Below are positions 37,034 through 46,668 of a stretch of 64,000 nt of DNA, in pieces. The first letter of the stretch is position 1. Every line of letters begins with the position of its first letter. This stretch comes from Phreatobacter stygius (lineage in GTDB: Bacteria > Pseudomonadota > Alphaproteobacteria > Rhizobiales > Phreatobacteraceae), in the NCBI RefSeq assembly GCF_005144885.1, contig NZ_CP039690.1, positions 5,097,001 to 5,161,000 of the forward strand, read 5' to 3'. The translations under genes were made by a program, and so were the position numbers. The notes beneath the pieces were generated by a model, which worked only from the letters and a program-made list of their open reading frames with translations, was not told where the DNA came from and made no database searches.

Positions 37034-38843
37034 TGCGATGGAAGGAGCGGACCGCCGGGCGGTCGGCACGCAGGGTTCGGGTGGCGGCCTCGTCGACGGC
37101 GCGGCCGTCGGTCACGACGCCATAGAGCCGCCGGGCCGCATCGGCGCTGACGAAACCGCCGAGCACGTCTTCCAGGACATCGGCAGCCGGACGGTCGAAC
37201 GGATGGCCATGGCCGCCGCCGCCGCCGGTTTCGATGCGCAGGATGTCGCCGCGCGTCAGCGGATTGCCGTCGGACAGCGGCTCGAACCGGCGTTCGTCGA
37301 GGGTGCCCGGGTTTACCACCGCGCGGCCGACGCCGCCCGACATGCCGCCAGCCATGCCCCAGGGTGGATTCTTGACGCTGTCGATGCGCACCGCCAGCAC
37401 CGCCTGCTCGGCCAGCACCTCATATTCCCTGACGATGCCGCAGCCACCGCGATAACGTCCGGCACCGCCCGAATCCGCCACGATGCCATAGGCGCGCAGG
37501 CGCACCGGATAACCCGCCTCCAGGAACTCGACCGGGTAATTCTCCTGGGCGACGAAATAGACCGCGTCGATGCCGTCGGCGGTCGGGCGTGCGCCATAAC
37601 CGACGCCAATGCCGTCGGCCAGCAGGAACGGCTCCAGCGTGCCTTCCGATGTCCGGTAGGTGCCGCGCATCAAGGCAATGACATAGGCCGAATGGGCCGC
37701 CGGCGCGCCGCCGCCGGCGACATTGATCAGGCCGTTCAGCGCCGCCAGCACCCGCATCATGGTCAGGCCGCGCATGCCGAGCGGCGCCGGGAAGCGTGGC
37801 CAGAGCAGCGAGCCTTCGCGCAGGCGAACCTCGTCGATCGCCTGCGGTCCGCCGGCATTGCAGACCTGGCTCGGATCGCCGCCGAGATAATAGAGCCCCA
37901 GCGCCATGCCGGGAACGCCCGGGTTCATCAGGAAATTGACCGGGCCGACCGCCTGGTCGTCGCTTGCGGTGGCATCGAAGATGAACCGGTCCTCGCCATC
38001 GGCAGCCGGCTCGCGGGTCAGCGCAAAGCGGATCCGGAACGGGCCGTGGCCGTGGCCGTCGGCATCGATGGCATCGGTGAAGTGATGGGTGCCGTAGGCA
38101 AAGGTCTCGGCGAGCTTGGCGCGAACCAGCCGGCGGGTGCGCGCCAGCAATTGGCGCAGCGCGTCGGCGACGACATCGGCACCGAACCGGGCGACGATCT
38201 CCTCGACGCGCCGGACGCCGAGCGCATTGCTCGCCATCAGCGCGCGCATGTCGCCGAGGCTCTGGCTCGGGAAGCGCGAGTTGCGATGGAAGATCGCCAG
38301 CGCCGCCTCGTTGGTCCGCCCGGCATCGATCAGCTTGGTCGGAGGGATCATGATGCCCTCCTGGAAGATATCTGTCGTGTCGGGGCTGATCGAGCCGGCG
38401 CGCAAGCCGCCGATATCGGCGAAATGTGCCCAGCACATCACGAAGGCGCAGCGGCGGCCCTGGTGGAACACCGGGGCGAGCAGCACCTGGTCGTTCGAAT
38501 GCGAGACCGCGCCGCGCGAGCCGTAGCAGTCATTGTACCAGTAGAGGTCACCTTCGCGCATGGTGTCCGGCGGGAAGTCGCGGAACACCGGACTGGTCAT
38601 GTCGCCGAAGATCGGCACGTTCGATCCGACGGCCATGACGCCGTCGGCATCGAACAGCCCGGTGTAGAAGTCCTTCTTCTCCCGGATGAAGGCGGAGATG
38701 GCGGTGCGCTCGAGCAGCGCCTCCATCTCGGCCTGGGTCGCCCGGATGGCGCCGCGCACGATCTCGATCGTGACGGAATCGCAGACGACCGGGATGGGCG
38801 GCGCGCCCATCCCGGCACCCGCGGCATTAGTCGAGCGGAGCAT
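37008..38843 (-). CDS. hyuB: Hydantoinase/5-oxoprolinase family, subunit B
   Basis: 611 residues from ATG 38843, preceded by AAGGA eight bases away and overlapping the end of the upstream MFS gene. Conserved HyuB blocks are present: FYTGLFDADGVMAVG, GDLYWYNDCYGSRGAVSHSNDQVLL, GGCGIVREYEVL and the glycine-rich ETGGGGGHGHPFDR. It forms the heteromeric ATP-dependent amidase with HyuA. Gene order on the minus strand is transporter, hyuB, hyuA, M20 peptidase. Confidence 0.92.
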   Translation of the reverse strand: MLRSTNAAGAGMGAPPIPVVCDSVTIEIVRGAIRATQAEMEALLERTAISAFIREKKDFYTGLFDADGVMAVGSNVPIFGDMTSPVFRDFPPDTMREGDLYWYNDCYGSRGAVSHSNDQVLLAPVFHQGRRCAFVMCWAHFADIGGLRAGSISPDTTDIFQEGIMIPPTKLIDAGRTNEAALAIFHRNSRFPSQSLGDMRALMASNALGVRRVEEIVARFGADVVADALRQLLARTRRLVRAKLAETFAYGTHHFTDAIDADGHGHGPFRIRFALTREPAADGEDRFIFDATASDDQAVGPVNFLMNPGVPGMALGLYYLGGDPSQVCNAGGPQAIDEVRLREGSLLWPRFPAPLGMRGLTMMRVLAALNGLINVAGGGAPAAHSAYVIALMRGTYRTSEGTLEPFLLADGIGVGYGARPTADGIDAVYFVAQENYPVEFLEAGYPVRLRAYGIVADSGGAGRYRGGCGIVREYEVLAEQAVLAVRIDSVKNPPWGMAGGMSGGVGRAVVNPGTLDERRFEPLSDGNPLTRGDILRIETGGGGGHGHPFDRPAADVLEDVLGGFVSADAARRLYGVVTDGRAVDEAATRTLRADRPAVRSFHRNEYVDAII

Positions 38844-40143
38844 TGGTCGGGTCCTTGATGAGAAGAAGCGTGACGGTGCTGATGACCGCCGCGAGGATGA
38901 CGAACAGCGCCGGCGACAGCGGGCTGCCGGTTTCGCGGATCAGGAAGGTCGCGACGAAGGGCGCGAAGCCGCCGAAAATGGTCACCGCCATGCTGTAGCC
39001 GATCGATAGCGCGGTGAACCGCACCTTGGTCGGGAACAGTTCGGCCAGCACCGCGCAGAGCGGACCGGCATAGAAGCCGAGCAGTGCTGCCGAGATGCAT
39101 TGGGTGATCATCAGGCCCGTCGCGGTCGGTGTGCCCACCAGGTACTGGAACAGCGGGTAGGACAGCAGCCCGTAACCAATGGCGGAGACCAGAAGCACCG
39201 GCTTGCGCCCGACCTGGTCGGACAGCCAGCCGGCGACCGGCGTCAGCACGGTGAGCACGACCGCCGCTACCGCCGAGGCGTAATAGGCCGAACCGGCGGG
39301 AATGCCGAGCTGGGTCGCCGCGAAGCTCGGCATGAAGATGTTGAAGGTGTAGTTGCCGACGGTGCCGACCACCGAAATACCGAAGGCGGCGAGAACCGGC
39401 AGGCGATAGATGGTCAGCGCGTCGCGGAGCGGCGAGGAGGCGACGGTGTTCTGGGTGACGGCCTTGTTGAAGGCGGGCGTTTCCGACACCCGCGAGCGGA
39501 GATAGAGGCCGATCGGCGCCAGCACGAAGCCGAGAATGAACGGGATGCGCCAGCCCCAGGCGATCATGGCTTCTTTGTCGAGCACCGAGTTGAGGATCGC
39601 CGCGGTGAGCGTTCCGGCGATCAGCGCCATGCCGACGCTGAACTGCTGCATGCTGCCGATCAGGCCGCGCTTGCCGGGCGGCGCATATTCGACCAGGAAG
39701 GCCGCGGCTCCGCCCCATTCGCCACCGGTCGAGAAACCCTGGATCAGCCGGCAGATCACCAGCAGGATCGGCGCCCAGATGCCGATCGAGGCATAGGAGG
39801 GAATGAGGCCGGTGAGCGCGGTGGCGCCGGCCATCATGCCGACCGTCAGGATCAGCGCGGCCTTGCGGCCCTTGCGATCGCCATAGGCGCCGATGACGAT
39901 GGCGCCGACCGGGCGCATGACGAAGCCGACGCCATAGGTCGCGAAGGCCGACAGGAGCGAGATCACCGGATCGCCGCCGGGAAAGAAGTTCGCGGCGATC
40001 TGGGCGGCGAACAGGCCGAAGATCAGGAAGTCGAACAGTTCGACGAAATTGCCGATGGCGCAGGACAGGATCGCCCGTCTGCGAATGCGCTCGAAATCGG
40101 CTGTCGTGGCGACATCCGGCAGGGCCGCGGCTGCTTGTGACAT
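38827..40143 (-). CDS. MFS transporter, metabolite:H+ symporter (MHS) family
   Basis: 438 residues from ATG 40143, six bases after AGGAG; an in-frame ATG at 40149 touches the ribosome site and is less likely. It has twelve membrane segments and the MHS signatures GNFVELFDFLIFG, GDRKGRKAAL, QGFSTGGEWGGAAAFLVEYAP and AGWLSDQVGRKPVLL. Relatives move proline/betaine, shikimate, citrate or 2-oxoglutarate with protons. First gene of the hydantoinase operon, so it probably imports the cyclic amide or a related acid (inference). Confidence 0.92.
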   Translation of the reverse strand: MSQAAAALPDVATTADFERIRRRAILSCAIGNFVELFDFLIFGLFAAQIAANFFPGGDPVISLLSAFATYGVGFVMRPVGAIVIGAYGDRKGRKAALILTVGMMAGATALTGLIPSYASIGIWAPILLVICRLIQGFSTGGEWGGAAAFLVEYAPPGKRGLIGSMQQFSVGMALIAGTLTAAILNSVLDKEAMIAWGWRIPFILGFVLAPIGLYLRSRVSETPAFNKAVTQNTVASSPLRDALTIYRLPVLAAFGISVVGTVGNYTFNIFMPSFAATQLGIPAGSAYYASAVAAVVLTVLTPVAGWLSDQVGRKPVLLVSAIGYGLLSYPLFQYLVGTPTATGLMITQCISAALLGFYAGPLCAVLAELFPTKVRFTALSIGYSMAVTIFGGFAPFVATFLIRETGSPLSPALFVILAAVISTVTLLLIKDPTNAPLD

Positions 40144-40485
40144 GGGCATCTCCTGGCATTCGGGCGGCGCGGCATCGCCGGCGCGGTCCCTGGTGGACTC
40201 GGACGGGCATCGGTCGCCGCAAAGCGCGGCGGCAAGGCGCGATCGGATGCCGACCCCCCAAAGTCGAGTCCTGCACAGCCGTTCGGAGATGGTCTTTTTC
40301 TAGCGGCGGCTTTTGTCAGCCTGTCATCTTGTCTGACAAGATGCTAATCGGCGGCTTCAGCCTGTCAAGCCGAACCGCGACATGGGACGATCGTTGTTTT
40401 GGCAAGGGCTGGGCAATCTTTGAGCAGTGCCGTCTTGATATGGCGGCGCTCGCGTGGTTCGCAGGACAATGGAGGAAGCCGTCGC
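40144..40485. other. Intergenic divergent promoter region
   Basis: 342 bp without a convincing gene. It holds the divergent promoters of the hydantoinase operon and the GntR gene and the palindromic operator at 40325-40343, inside an AT-richer stretch (about 40300-40370) that stands out from the GC-rich surroundings. The remaining sequence shows nothing recognisable. Confidence 0.6.
40325..40343. promoter_or_regulatory. GntR operator
   Basis: Perfect 9-bp inverted repeat CATCTTGTC (40325-40333) and GACAAGATG (40335-40343) around one T. The core TTGTC-T-GACAA matches the GT-N-AC type sites of FadR-subfamily GntR proteins. It lies between the regulator gene and the divergent transporter-hyuBA operon. 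Confidence 0.8.
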
Positions 40486-41208
40486 ATGATCGCCAGCACG
40501 CTCGAAGCTCTGGGGCCGCCCGTGCTCGTCCGCGACCGGGCGTTCGAGCAGGTCTGGGATGCCATCATCTCGGGCCGGATCCAGCCCGGCACGCGGCTGA
40601 TCGAACGCGAGCTCTGCGACGCCATGGGCATCAGCCGGGCCTCGGTGCGCGAAGTGATTCGCCGGCTCGAGGCCGAACGGCTGGTGACCGTCGAGCCGCG
40701 CCGTGGGCCGACCGTGGTGACGCTGACGCCGGAACAGGCGAGCGAGATCTACGAGATCCGCGCGATGCTGGAGAGCCTGGTCATCAGGCGTTTCACCGAG
40801 AGGGCCGGGCTTGCCGATATCGCCACGCTGGAGGCGATCTTTGCCGAGATGACACGGGCCGCCGGTGCGGAAGACGTGCCGCGGATCGTTCTGCTGGTGC
40901 ACCGGTTCAACGACCACCTGCTTGCGGTCGCCGGGCATGGCACCGCTGGCGACATGCTGGCGCATCTCGATGCGCGCATCAGCTGGCTCCGGGTCAAGGC
41001 CATGGCCGTGCCGGGACGGCTGCGGACCAGCATCGACGAGATGGGCGCCGTGCTCCAGGCGGTGCGATCGGGTGATGCCGACGCGGCCGCGGCCTTGATC
41101 ACCAAGACCGTGTTCAACGCTCGCGACGCGGCGGTGGCCGAGATGACGCGGTCGGGCGTGCCGGCGAAGCCGCCGGCCAAGCCGCGCAAGCGGCAGGACA
41201 AGCGCTGA
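40486..41208 (+). CDS. GntR-family regulator (FadR/FCD type) of the hydantoinase operon
   Basis: 240 residues from ATG 40486 (GGAGGA ten bases upstream). N-terminal winged helix (GTRLIERELCDAMGISRASVREVIRRLEAE) and C-terminal FCD domain (EIYEIRAMLESLVIRRF, then HRFNDHLLAVAGH with ligand-type Asp and His). The tail is lysine/arginine-rich. It is divergent from the MHS transporter-hyuB-hyuA genes with a perfect operator in between, and so is almost certainly their local repressor; the ligand is unknown. Confidence 0.9.
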   Translation: MIASTLEALGPPVLVRDRAFEQVWDAIISGRIQPGTRLIERELCDAMGISRASVREVIRRLEAERLVTVEPRRGPTVVTLTPEQASEIYEIRAMLESLVIRRFTERAGLADIATLEAIFAEMTRAAGAEDVPRIVLLVHRFNDHLLAVAGHGTAGDMLAHLDARISWLRVKAMAVPGRLRTSIDEMGAVLQAVRSGDADAAAALITKTVFNARDAAVAEMTRSGVPAKPPAKPRKRQDKR

Positions 41209-41251
41209 CGCGCCGACCGGACGCCCTGCCGTCGCCCCAGACGGGGCAACG

Positions 41252-41271
41252 GCTCGCCCTGGCGGGCGAGC
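41252..41271. terminator. Hairpin between convergent genes
   Basis: Perfect 8-bp stem GCTCGCCC/GGGCGAGC with a TGGC loop, between the GntR gene end (41208) and the end of the convergent TRAP solute-binding protein gene (41305). No T-tract. Confidence 0.5.
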
Positions 41272-41304
41272 TGTCGATCTCCGGAGCCGTCGCGGGTCGC
41301 ACCG

Positions 41305-42420
41305 TCAGCCCGGGCGTCCCAGGCGGAACGCCATATAGCTGTCGAATTGCAGCTCGTTGACGCGGAACCACAGCGATTCCTCGCGTCGATAGGCGTTCCA
41401 GGCGTCGAAGATCTTCTTGAACTTCGGGTCCTTGGCGCTGAGTTCGGCATAGAGCTGCTCGGAAGCGTCGAAGGCGGCGGTCAGGACCTCGCGCGAATAG
41501 AGCCGGATCTGCGCGCCCGAGGCGACGAGCCGGCGCAGCGCGGCCGGGTTGTCATTGTCATATTTGCCCAGCATCCACGTGTTGACCGCGGCGGATGCCT
41601 GTTCGACGGCTGACTTATAGGCCGGCGGCAGCCCGTCGAACCGACTCTGCCCGACATAAAGCGAGACCTGGGCGGACCCTTCGGCCCAGCCGGGCGCGTA
41701 ATAATAGCGGGCCACTTTCTGCAGGCCCAGGCGCTCGTCGTCATGCGGGCCGACCCATTCGGCGGCGTCGATCGTGCCGCGCTCCAGTGCCGGATAGATG
41801 TCGCCGGCCGCGATCTGCTGCGGCACCACGCCGAGCTTGGTCAGGATCTGGCCGACCAGGCCGCCGGTGCGGAACTTCAGGCCGCGCAGGTCCTCCACCG
41901 TGGCGATCTCCTTGCGGAACCAGCCGGCCATCTGGGCGCCGGTATTGCCGGCCGGGAACACCTTGATGTTGTAGGGCGCGAACAGTTCCTGCATCAGCGC
42001 CGCGCCGCCGCCATGGGTCATCCAGGCATTCTGCTGGCGGGCATTGAGACCGAAGGGCAGGCAGGTGTCGAAGGCGAGCGACGGTTCCTTGCCGACGTAA
42101 TAATAGCTCGCGGTATGGCCCATCTCGACCGTGCCGTTCTGCACGGCGTCGAGCACGGCCAGCGCCGGCACCACTTCGCCGGCGGCGAAGACCTGGATGT
42201 CGAAGCGGCCGTCGGTCAGGTCCGAGACGATCTTGGCGAGCATCCGGCAGCCGCCGTCGAGCGTGTCGAGGCTTTTCGGATAGCTGGTCACCATGCGCCA
42301 GCGCAGTTGCGGCTGGGATTGGGCGACGGCCGGTGACGCGACGACGGCGGCGGTCGCGGCGAGTGACAGGACCGCGGCGTTGCGGCGGGTGAGGGGTGTC
42401 GTCGTGATGGTCTTGGGCAT
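41305..42420 (-). CDS. TRAP-type solute-binding protein, TakP-like (2-oxoacid binding)
   Basis: 371 residues. The N-terminus has a twin-arginine-like signal (LTRRNAAVLSLAATAAVVA, cleavage after AVAQ). The DctP fold follows, with blocks close to Rhodobacter TakP, which binds 2-oxoacids: MAGWFRKEI, VVPQQIAAGDIYPALERGT, IDAAEWVGPHDDERLG and YYYAPGWAEGS. No TRAP membrane genes (dctQ/dctM) are visible nearby, so it is an orphan here. It lies 96 bp after the maoC gene in a cluster that also encodes a 2-oxoacid oxidoreductase, which fits a 2-oxoacid ligand (inference). Confidence 0.88.
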   Translation of the reverse strand: MPKTITTTPLTRRNAAVLSLAATAAVVASPAVAQSQPQLRWRMVTSYPKSLDTLDGGCRMLAKIVSDLTDGRFDIQVFAAGEVVPALAVLDAVQNGTVEMGHTASYYYVGKEPSLAFDTCLPFGLNARQQNAWMTHGGGAALMQELFAPYNIKVFPAGNTGAQMAGWFRKEIATVEDLRGLKFRTGGLVGQILTKLGVVPQQIAAGDIYPALERGTIDAAEWVGPHDDERLGLQKVARYYYAPGWAEGSAQVSLYVGQSRFDGLPPAYKSAVEQASAAVNTWMLGKYDNDNPAALRRLVASGAQIRLYSREVLTAAFDASEQLYAELSAKDPKFKKIFDAWNAYRREESLWFRVNELQFDSYMAFRLGRPG

Positions 42421-42516
42421 GGTCTCTTATCCTCCCGTGCGTCCCGTTTTGCCGTCGGCCCGCGCCGGACGCATGCGGCGGGCCGTGTGTGGTTCGGTGC
42501 CCGTTCTGGGGCTGGC

Positions 42517-42981
42517 TCAGGCGCCTGCCTCCTGCGGCCGCCGGTGCATCAGCGCGATACGGGTGCAGTTGGCCACTTCCTTGTCGTCCTGGTTGAAGGC
42601 CCTGTGGCGGAAGGTGACGAGGCCGGCCTGCGGGCGCGAGCCGCTCGGCCGGACCGCCTCCACCGTGGTCACCACGCGGATGCTGTCGCCCTGGAACACC
42701 GGAGCCGGGAAGTTCACATCGGTCATGCCGAGATTGGCCACCGTCGTGCGCAGCGTCGTGTCATGCACGGAAATGCCGATCATCAGGCCAAGCGTGAACA
42801 GCGAATTGACCAGCGGCTTGCCGAATTCGGTGCCCGCGGCGAAATGCGCGTCGATGTGCAGCGGCTGCGGGTTCAGCGTCATGTTGGAGAACAGCATGTT
42901 GTCCATCTCGGTCACCGAGCGGGTGATCGGATGGTCGAAGGTCTGGCCGACCGAAAAGTCTTCGAACCACAGTCCCGGCAT
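42517..42981 (-). CDS. MaoC-family hydratase
   Basis: 154 residues, a single hot-dog domain. The hydratase signature region reads NMTLNPQPLHIDAHFAAGTEFGKPLVN, in which the usual catalytic Asp is Asn and the His is retained, as in mesaconyl-C4-CoA and itaconyl-CoA hydratase-like members. It probably hydrates an enoyl-CoA made by the dehydrogenase/carboxylase pair encoded alongside; it is 11 bp downstream of the carboxylase alpha gene. Confidence 0.87.
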   Translation of the reverse strand: MPGLWFEDFSVGQTFDHPITRSVTEMDNMLFSNMTLNPQPLHIDAHFAAGTEFGKPLVNSLFTLGLMIGISVHDTTLRTTVANLGMTDVNFPAPVFQGDSIRVVTTVEAVRPSGSRPQAGLVTFRHRAFNQDDKEVANCTRIALMHRRPQEAGA

Positions 42982-42992
42982 GGCTTTTCTCC

Positions 42993-44996
42993 CTAGGGCG
43001 CGGGCGTTTCGGCCGGCTTGACGGCGACGATCAACGCGCCGGCGCTGACTGTCTTGCCGGGCTCGGCGGCGATGCGTTCGACCCGGCCGTCGCAGGCGCT
43101 CTTGAGATCCGTGAACAGCTTCATGGATTCGAGCACGGCCAGCGTCTGGCCGGCCGCGACCTCATCGCCCACGGCGACCCGGATCTCGGCGATCAGGCCC
43201 GGCATGGGCGCGATGATATTGGCGCCGCCCGCCACGCTTGCGCCAGCACCCGCCAGTAGTGCTGCCTCCGAAGCCGGTAGCACCCGGAATGCCGCCTCGA
43301 CCGAACGGGCGCGGATGGCCACATGCCGGCCATCGATGGCGAAGCGGCAGGCGATGGCGGCGCCGTCGGTCACCGCGGTCAGCACCTCTCGATCGCAGGA
43401 TGCTTCGACCGTTGTCGTGCCGTCGGCATCGGCCAGCGTGAAGTGCCTGCCATCACCGGTGACCGTCACCAGGGCCGTCGTGCCATCGGCCGAAACCGAG
43501 AAGGGCGTGGCGCCGGCCGCCAGCAGGCGAAAGCCTTGGAGGTTCGACCAGGGTGAGCGGCGTTCCCCGGCCCGACCTGCCATCCACATGGCGAGCGCCG
43601 CGAGCCGTCGGGCGAGCACGAGATCGGCCGCGTCGCGCGTCCAGCCATCCGGCCAGGTCTCGGCGATCAGCCGGGTGGTGGCACGGCCTTCGGCAAAAGC
43701 CTCGGTTCGCACGGCGTCCGCGAGGAATGCCCGGTTCGTGGCGGGGCCGAGCACGGTCAAATCGTCGAGCGCTGCTGCGAGCCGTTGCAGCGCTTGCGGC
43801 CGGTCGGCACCCGATACGATCAGCTTGGCGAGCAGGCTGTCATAGCTGAGCCCGATGATGGTGCCGGTTTCGACACCGGAATCGACCCGGATATCGGATG
43901 GCGGCGACCAGAGCGCGATGCGCCCGGCATCGGGGCGAAAACCCTCGTCGGCGCGTTCGGCGGTGAGACGCGCCTGGATCGCATGGCCGGTCATCATGAT
44001 GTCGCCCTGGGCGAACCCGAGCCTTTCGCCGGCCGCGACGCGCAATTGCCATTCCACCAGGTCGAGCCCGGTGATCGCCTCGGTGACGGTATGTTCCACC
44101 TGCAGGCGGGTGTTCATTTCCAGGAAGAAGACCTCTTCCGTTGCGGCGTCGACGATGAACTCCATGGTGCCGGTCGAGTCATAGCCAATGGCGCTCGCGA
44201 GCCTGACGGCATGGCGATGCAGGGCGGCCCGTGTCGCATCGGAAAGGTGTGGCGCGGGGGCTTCTTCCAGGAGCTTCTGGTTGTTGCGCTGGACCGAACA
44301 GTCGCGCTCGTAGAGGTGGACGAGGTTGCCGTGCTTGTCGCCGATGACCTGCACCTCGACATGGCGCGGCCGGGTGATCAGCTTTTCGATCAGGAGGCGG
44401 CCGTCGCCAAAGGCGGCTTCCGCCTCGCGCCGGGCCGAGCCCAGCGCTTCGGCCAGGGCTTCCGCCGAAGCGACGGCCCGCATGCCTTTGCCGCCGCCGC
44501 CGGCGGAAGCCTTGATCATGACAGGCAGGCCGGTGCGCAGTGCCTCGGCTTCGAGCCGCCCGGGGTTCTGGTCCTCACCGTCATAACCCGGCACGACCGG
44601 CACGCCGGCCTTGGCCGCCAGGCGTTTTGCTTCGATCTTCGAGCCCATGGCGGCGATGGCTTTGGCGTGCGGGCCGACCCAGGCGATGCCATGTTCGGCG
44701 CAAAGCGTCGGCAGCTCGATCTTTTCCGAGAGAAAACCGTAGCCCGGATGGATGGCCTCGGCGCCGGCCAGGCGTGCGGCCTCGATGATGCGGTCGGCGC
44801 GCAGATAGCTGTCGCGCGCCGGCGCCGGCCCGATCGGCACGGCGGCATCGGCAAGACGCACATGCAGCGCCTCGGCGTCGGCCTCCGAATAGACCGCGAT
44901 GGTGCGAATACCCATGCGGCGCGCGGTGCGGACGATCCGGACCGCGATCTCGCCCCGGTTGGCGATGAGAAGAGAGCGAAACATGAGTGCACTCAC
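42993..44996 (-). CDS. Acyl-CoA carboxylase alpha subunit (biotin carboxylase plus biotin carrier)
   Basis: 667 residues from GTG 44996, overlapping the beta-subunit stop (GTGA); ATG 44984 is an alternative. It has an N-terminal biotin carboxylase ([13 protein letters not shown], the ATP-grasp glycine loop [23 protein letters not shown]), a linker, and a C-terminal biotinyl domain with the biotin lysine in VLESMKLF (ESMK instead of the commoner AMKM). The type resembles 3-methylcrotonyl-CoA or propionyl-CoA carboxylase alpha subunits; the neighbours and the beta subunit favour the methylcrotonyl group. Confidence 0.93.
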   Translation of the reverse strand: MSALMFRSLLIANRGEIAVRIVRTARRMGIRTIAVYSEADAEALHVRLADAAVPIGPAPARDSYLRADRIIEAARLAGAEAIHPGYGFLSEKIELPTLCAEHGIAWVGPHAKAIAAMGSKIEAKRLAAKAGVPVVPGYDGEDQNPGRLEAEALRTGLPVMIKASAGGGGKGMRAVASAEALAEALGSARREAEAAFGDGRLLIEKLITRPRHVEVQVIGDKHGNLVHLYERDCSVQRNNQKLLEEAPAPHLSDATRAALHRHAVRLASAIGYDSTGTMEFIVDAATEEVFFLEMNTRLQVEHTVTEAITGLDLVEWQLRVAAGERLGFAQGDIMMTGHAIQARLTAERADEGFRPDAGRIALWSPPSDIRVDSGVETGTIIGLSYDSLLAKLIVSGADRPQALQRLAAALDDLTVLGPATNRAFLADAVRTEAFAEGRATTRLIAETWPDGWTRDAADLVLARRLAALAMWMAGRAGERRSPWSNLQGFRLLAAGATPFSVSADGTTALVTVTGDGRHFTLADADGTTTVEASCDREVLTAVTDGAAIACRFAIDGRHVAIRARSVEAAFRVLPASEAALLAGAGASVAGGANIIAPMPGLIAEIRVAVGDEVAAGQTLAVLESMKLFTDLKSACDGRVERIAAEPGKTVSAGALIVAVKPAETPAP

Positions 44997-46555
44997 ATCC
45001 GATAGACCGGGCGGGGGGAGGTATCCCTAGGCTCGCCGGCGCTGAGCGACAGGCAAAGGCCGAGGACGTCGCGGGTCTGGCCGGGCTCGATGATGCCGTC
45101 GTCCCAGAGCCGCGCGGTGGCGTAATAGGGGTCGCTCTGTTCCTCGAACTGGGCACGCGTGCGCCGGTCGAGTTCGGTGATGCCAGCCTCGTCGCCGGCG
45201 CCCTTCAGGCTCTGCCGGCGCAGTTCCGTCACCACGGTCGCCGCGACCTCCGGGCTCATCGTGGCGATCCGGGCATTCGGCCAGGCGAACAGGAAGCGCG
45301 GCTGGAAACCGCGGCCGCACATGCCGTAATTGCCGGCGCCATAGGAGCCGCCGATGATCACGGTATATTTCGGCACCCGGGCATTGGAGACGGCATAGAC
45401 GAGCTTGGCCGAATGTTTGGCGATGCCGCCGCGCTCGGCCTCGGTGCCGACCATGAAGCCGGTGATGTTCTGCAGGAAGATCAGCGGAATCTGCCGCTGG
45501 TCACAGAGCTCGATGAAATGGGCGCCCTTGACCGAGGCTTCGGCGAACAATACGCCGCTATTGGCGATGATACCGACGGGATAGCCGTGGATGCGGGCAA
45601 AGCCGGTGACCAGCGAGGCGCCGTAGGCCGGCTTGAACTCCTGGAAGGCGCTTCCATCGACCAGCCGGGTGATCACGTCGCGCACGTCATAGGGTTTCTT
45701 CAGATCCACCGGCACGATCGCGGTCAGCTCGCCCGGATCGGCCAGCGGCGGCGCCGGGGCGAAGGGCGGCGGGCTGACCAGGCGCAGCGCGCCGAAGCCA
45801 AGCACGATCTCGCGCAAGCGTCCGATCGCCTCGGTCTCGGTTGCCGCGACATGGTCGGTGACGCCGGAAACGGTGGCGTGCATGTCGGCGCCGCCAAGCG
45901 TCTCGCCGTCGACGATCTCGTTGATTGCCGCCTTGACGATCGGCGGGCCGCCGAGATGGATGCGGCCGGTGCCGCGCACCATCACCACCTCGTCTGACAG
46001 AGCCGGGATATAGGCGCCGCCGGCGGTGCAGCCGCCGAACACCGCCGAAATCTGCGGAATGCCTGAAGCCGACATGCGGCACTGGTTGAAGAAGGTGCCG
46101 CCGAAATGGTCGCGGTCAGGGAAGACCCGGTCCTGCTCGGGCAGATAGGCGCCGCCGCAATCGACCAGGTAGAGGCAAGGCAGGCGATGGTCACAGGCGA
46201 TCTCTTGCGCGCGCAAGTGTTTGCGCACCGTCTCGGCGAAGAACGAGCCGCCCTTCACCGTCGCGTCGTTGGCGATGACCATCACCGGCGTGTCGTGGAC
46301 GATGCCGATGCCGGTGATGATGCCGGCCGCCGGCAGTTCGCCGCCATAGAGGCCGTGGGCGGCCAGTGGCGACAGTTCCAGGAACGGGCTTGCCGGGTCG
46401 AGCAGCAAGTCGATGCGGTCGCGCGCCAGGATCTTGCCGCGCTCACGGTGGCGCCGGACCAGCGCCTCGCCGCCACCGCCAAGGGCCGCGCGCCGGTGGC
46501 CACGCAACGCCTCGATCAGCGCGGGGAATTCGGAACCGGCGTCCGCTGCCATCAT
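44993..46555 (-). CDS. Acyl-CoA carboxylase beta subunit (carboxyltransferase), methylcrotonyl-CoA type
   Basis: 520 residues. Both carboxyltransferase halves are present: [19 protein letters not shown] with [14 protein letters not shown], and in the C-terminal half [11 protein letters not shown] with [14 protein letters not shown]. The pattern [12 protein letters not shown] and [12 protein letters not shown] is nearer to 3-methylcrotonyl-CoA carboxylase (MccB) than to propionyl-CoA carboxylase. It transfers CO2 from biotin to an enoyl-CoA. First gene of the minus-strand arm, divergent from the acyl-CoA dehydrogenase with a TetR-type operator between. Confidence 0.92.
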   Translation of the reverse strand: MMAADAGSEFPALIEALRGHRRAALGGGGEALVRRHRERGKILARDRIDLLLDPASPFLELSPLAAHGLYGGELPAAGIITGIGIVHDTPVMVIANDATVKGGSFFAETVRKHLRAQEIACDHRLPCLYLVDCGGAYLPEQDRVFPDRDHFGGTFFNQCRMSASGIPQISAVFGGCTAGGAYIPALSDEVVMVRGTGRIHLGGPPIVKAAINEIVDGETLGGADMHATVSGVTDHVAATETEAIGRLREIVLGFGALRLVSPPPFAPAPPLADPGELTAIVPVDLKKPYDVRDVITRLVDGSAFQEFKPAYGASLVTGFARIHGYPVGIIANSGVLFAEASVKGAHFIELCDQRQIPLIFLQNITGFMVGTEAERGGIAKHSAKLVYAVSNARVPKYTVIIGGSYGAGNYGMCGRGFQPRFLFAWPNARIATMSPEVAATVVTELRRQSLKGAGDEAGITELDRRTRAQFEEQSDPYYATARLWDDGIIEPGQTRDVLGLCLSLSAGEPRDTSPRPVYRM

Positions 46556-46586
46556 CTCGCCTCTGTTGACTTCGCGATCAATCTAC

Positions 46587-46600
46587 CTAACGTATGTTAG
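46587..46600. promoter_or_regulatory. TetR-type operator in the divergent promoter
   Basis: Inverted repeat CTAAC (46587-46591) and GTTAG (46596-46600) around GTAT, in the 113-bp gap between the carboxylase and acyl-CoA dehydrogenase genes. The TAAC-N4-GTTA form is common for TetR regulators of acyl-CoA metabolism. The likely ligand-responsive protein is the TetR encoded at 51348. Confidence 0.65.
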
Positions 46601-46668
46601 ATTAGTAAGTCGCCTTCGCGGTCGCCGTCAAGCGTCGCGACCGGCGCCGGCAAGACAGGGATCGTTTC

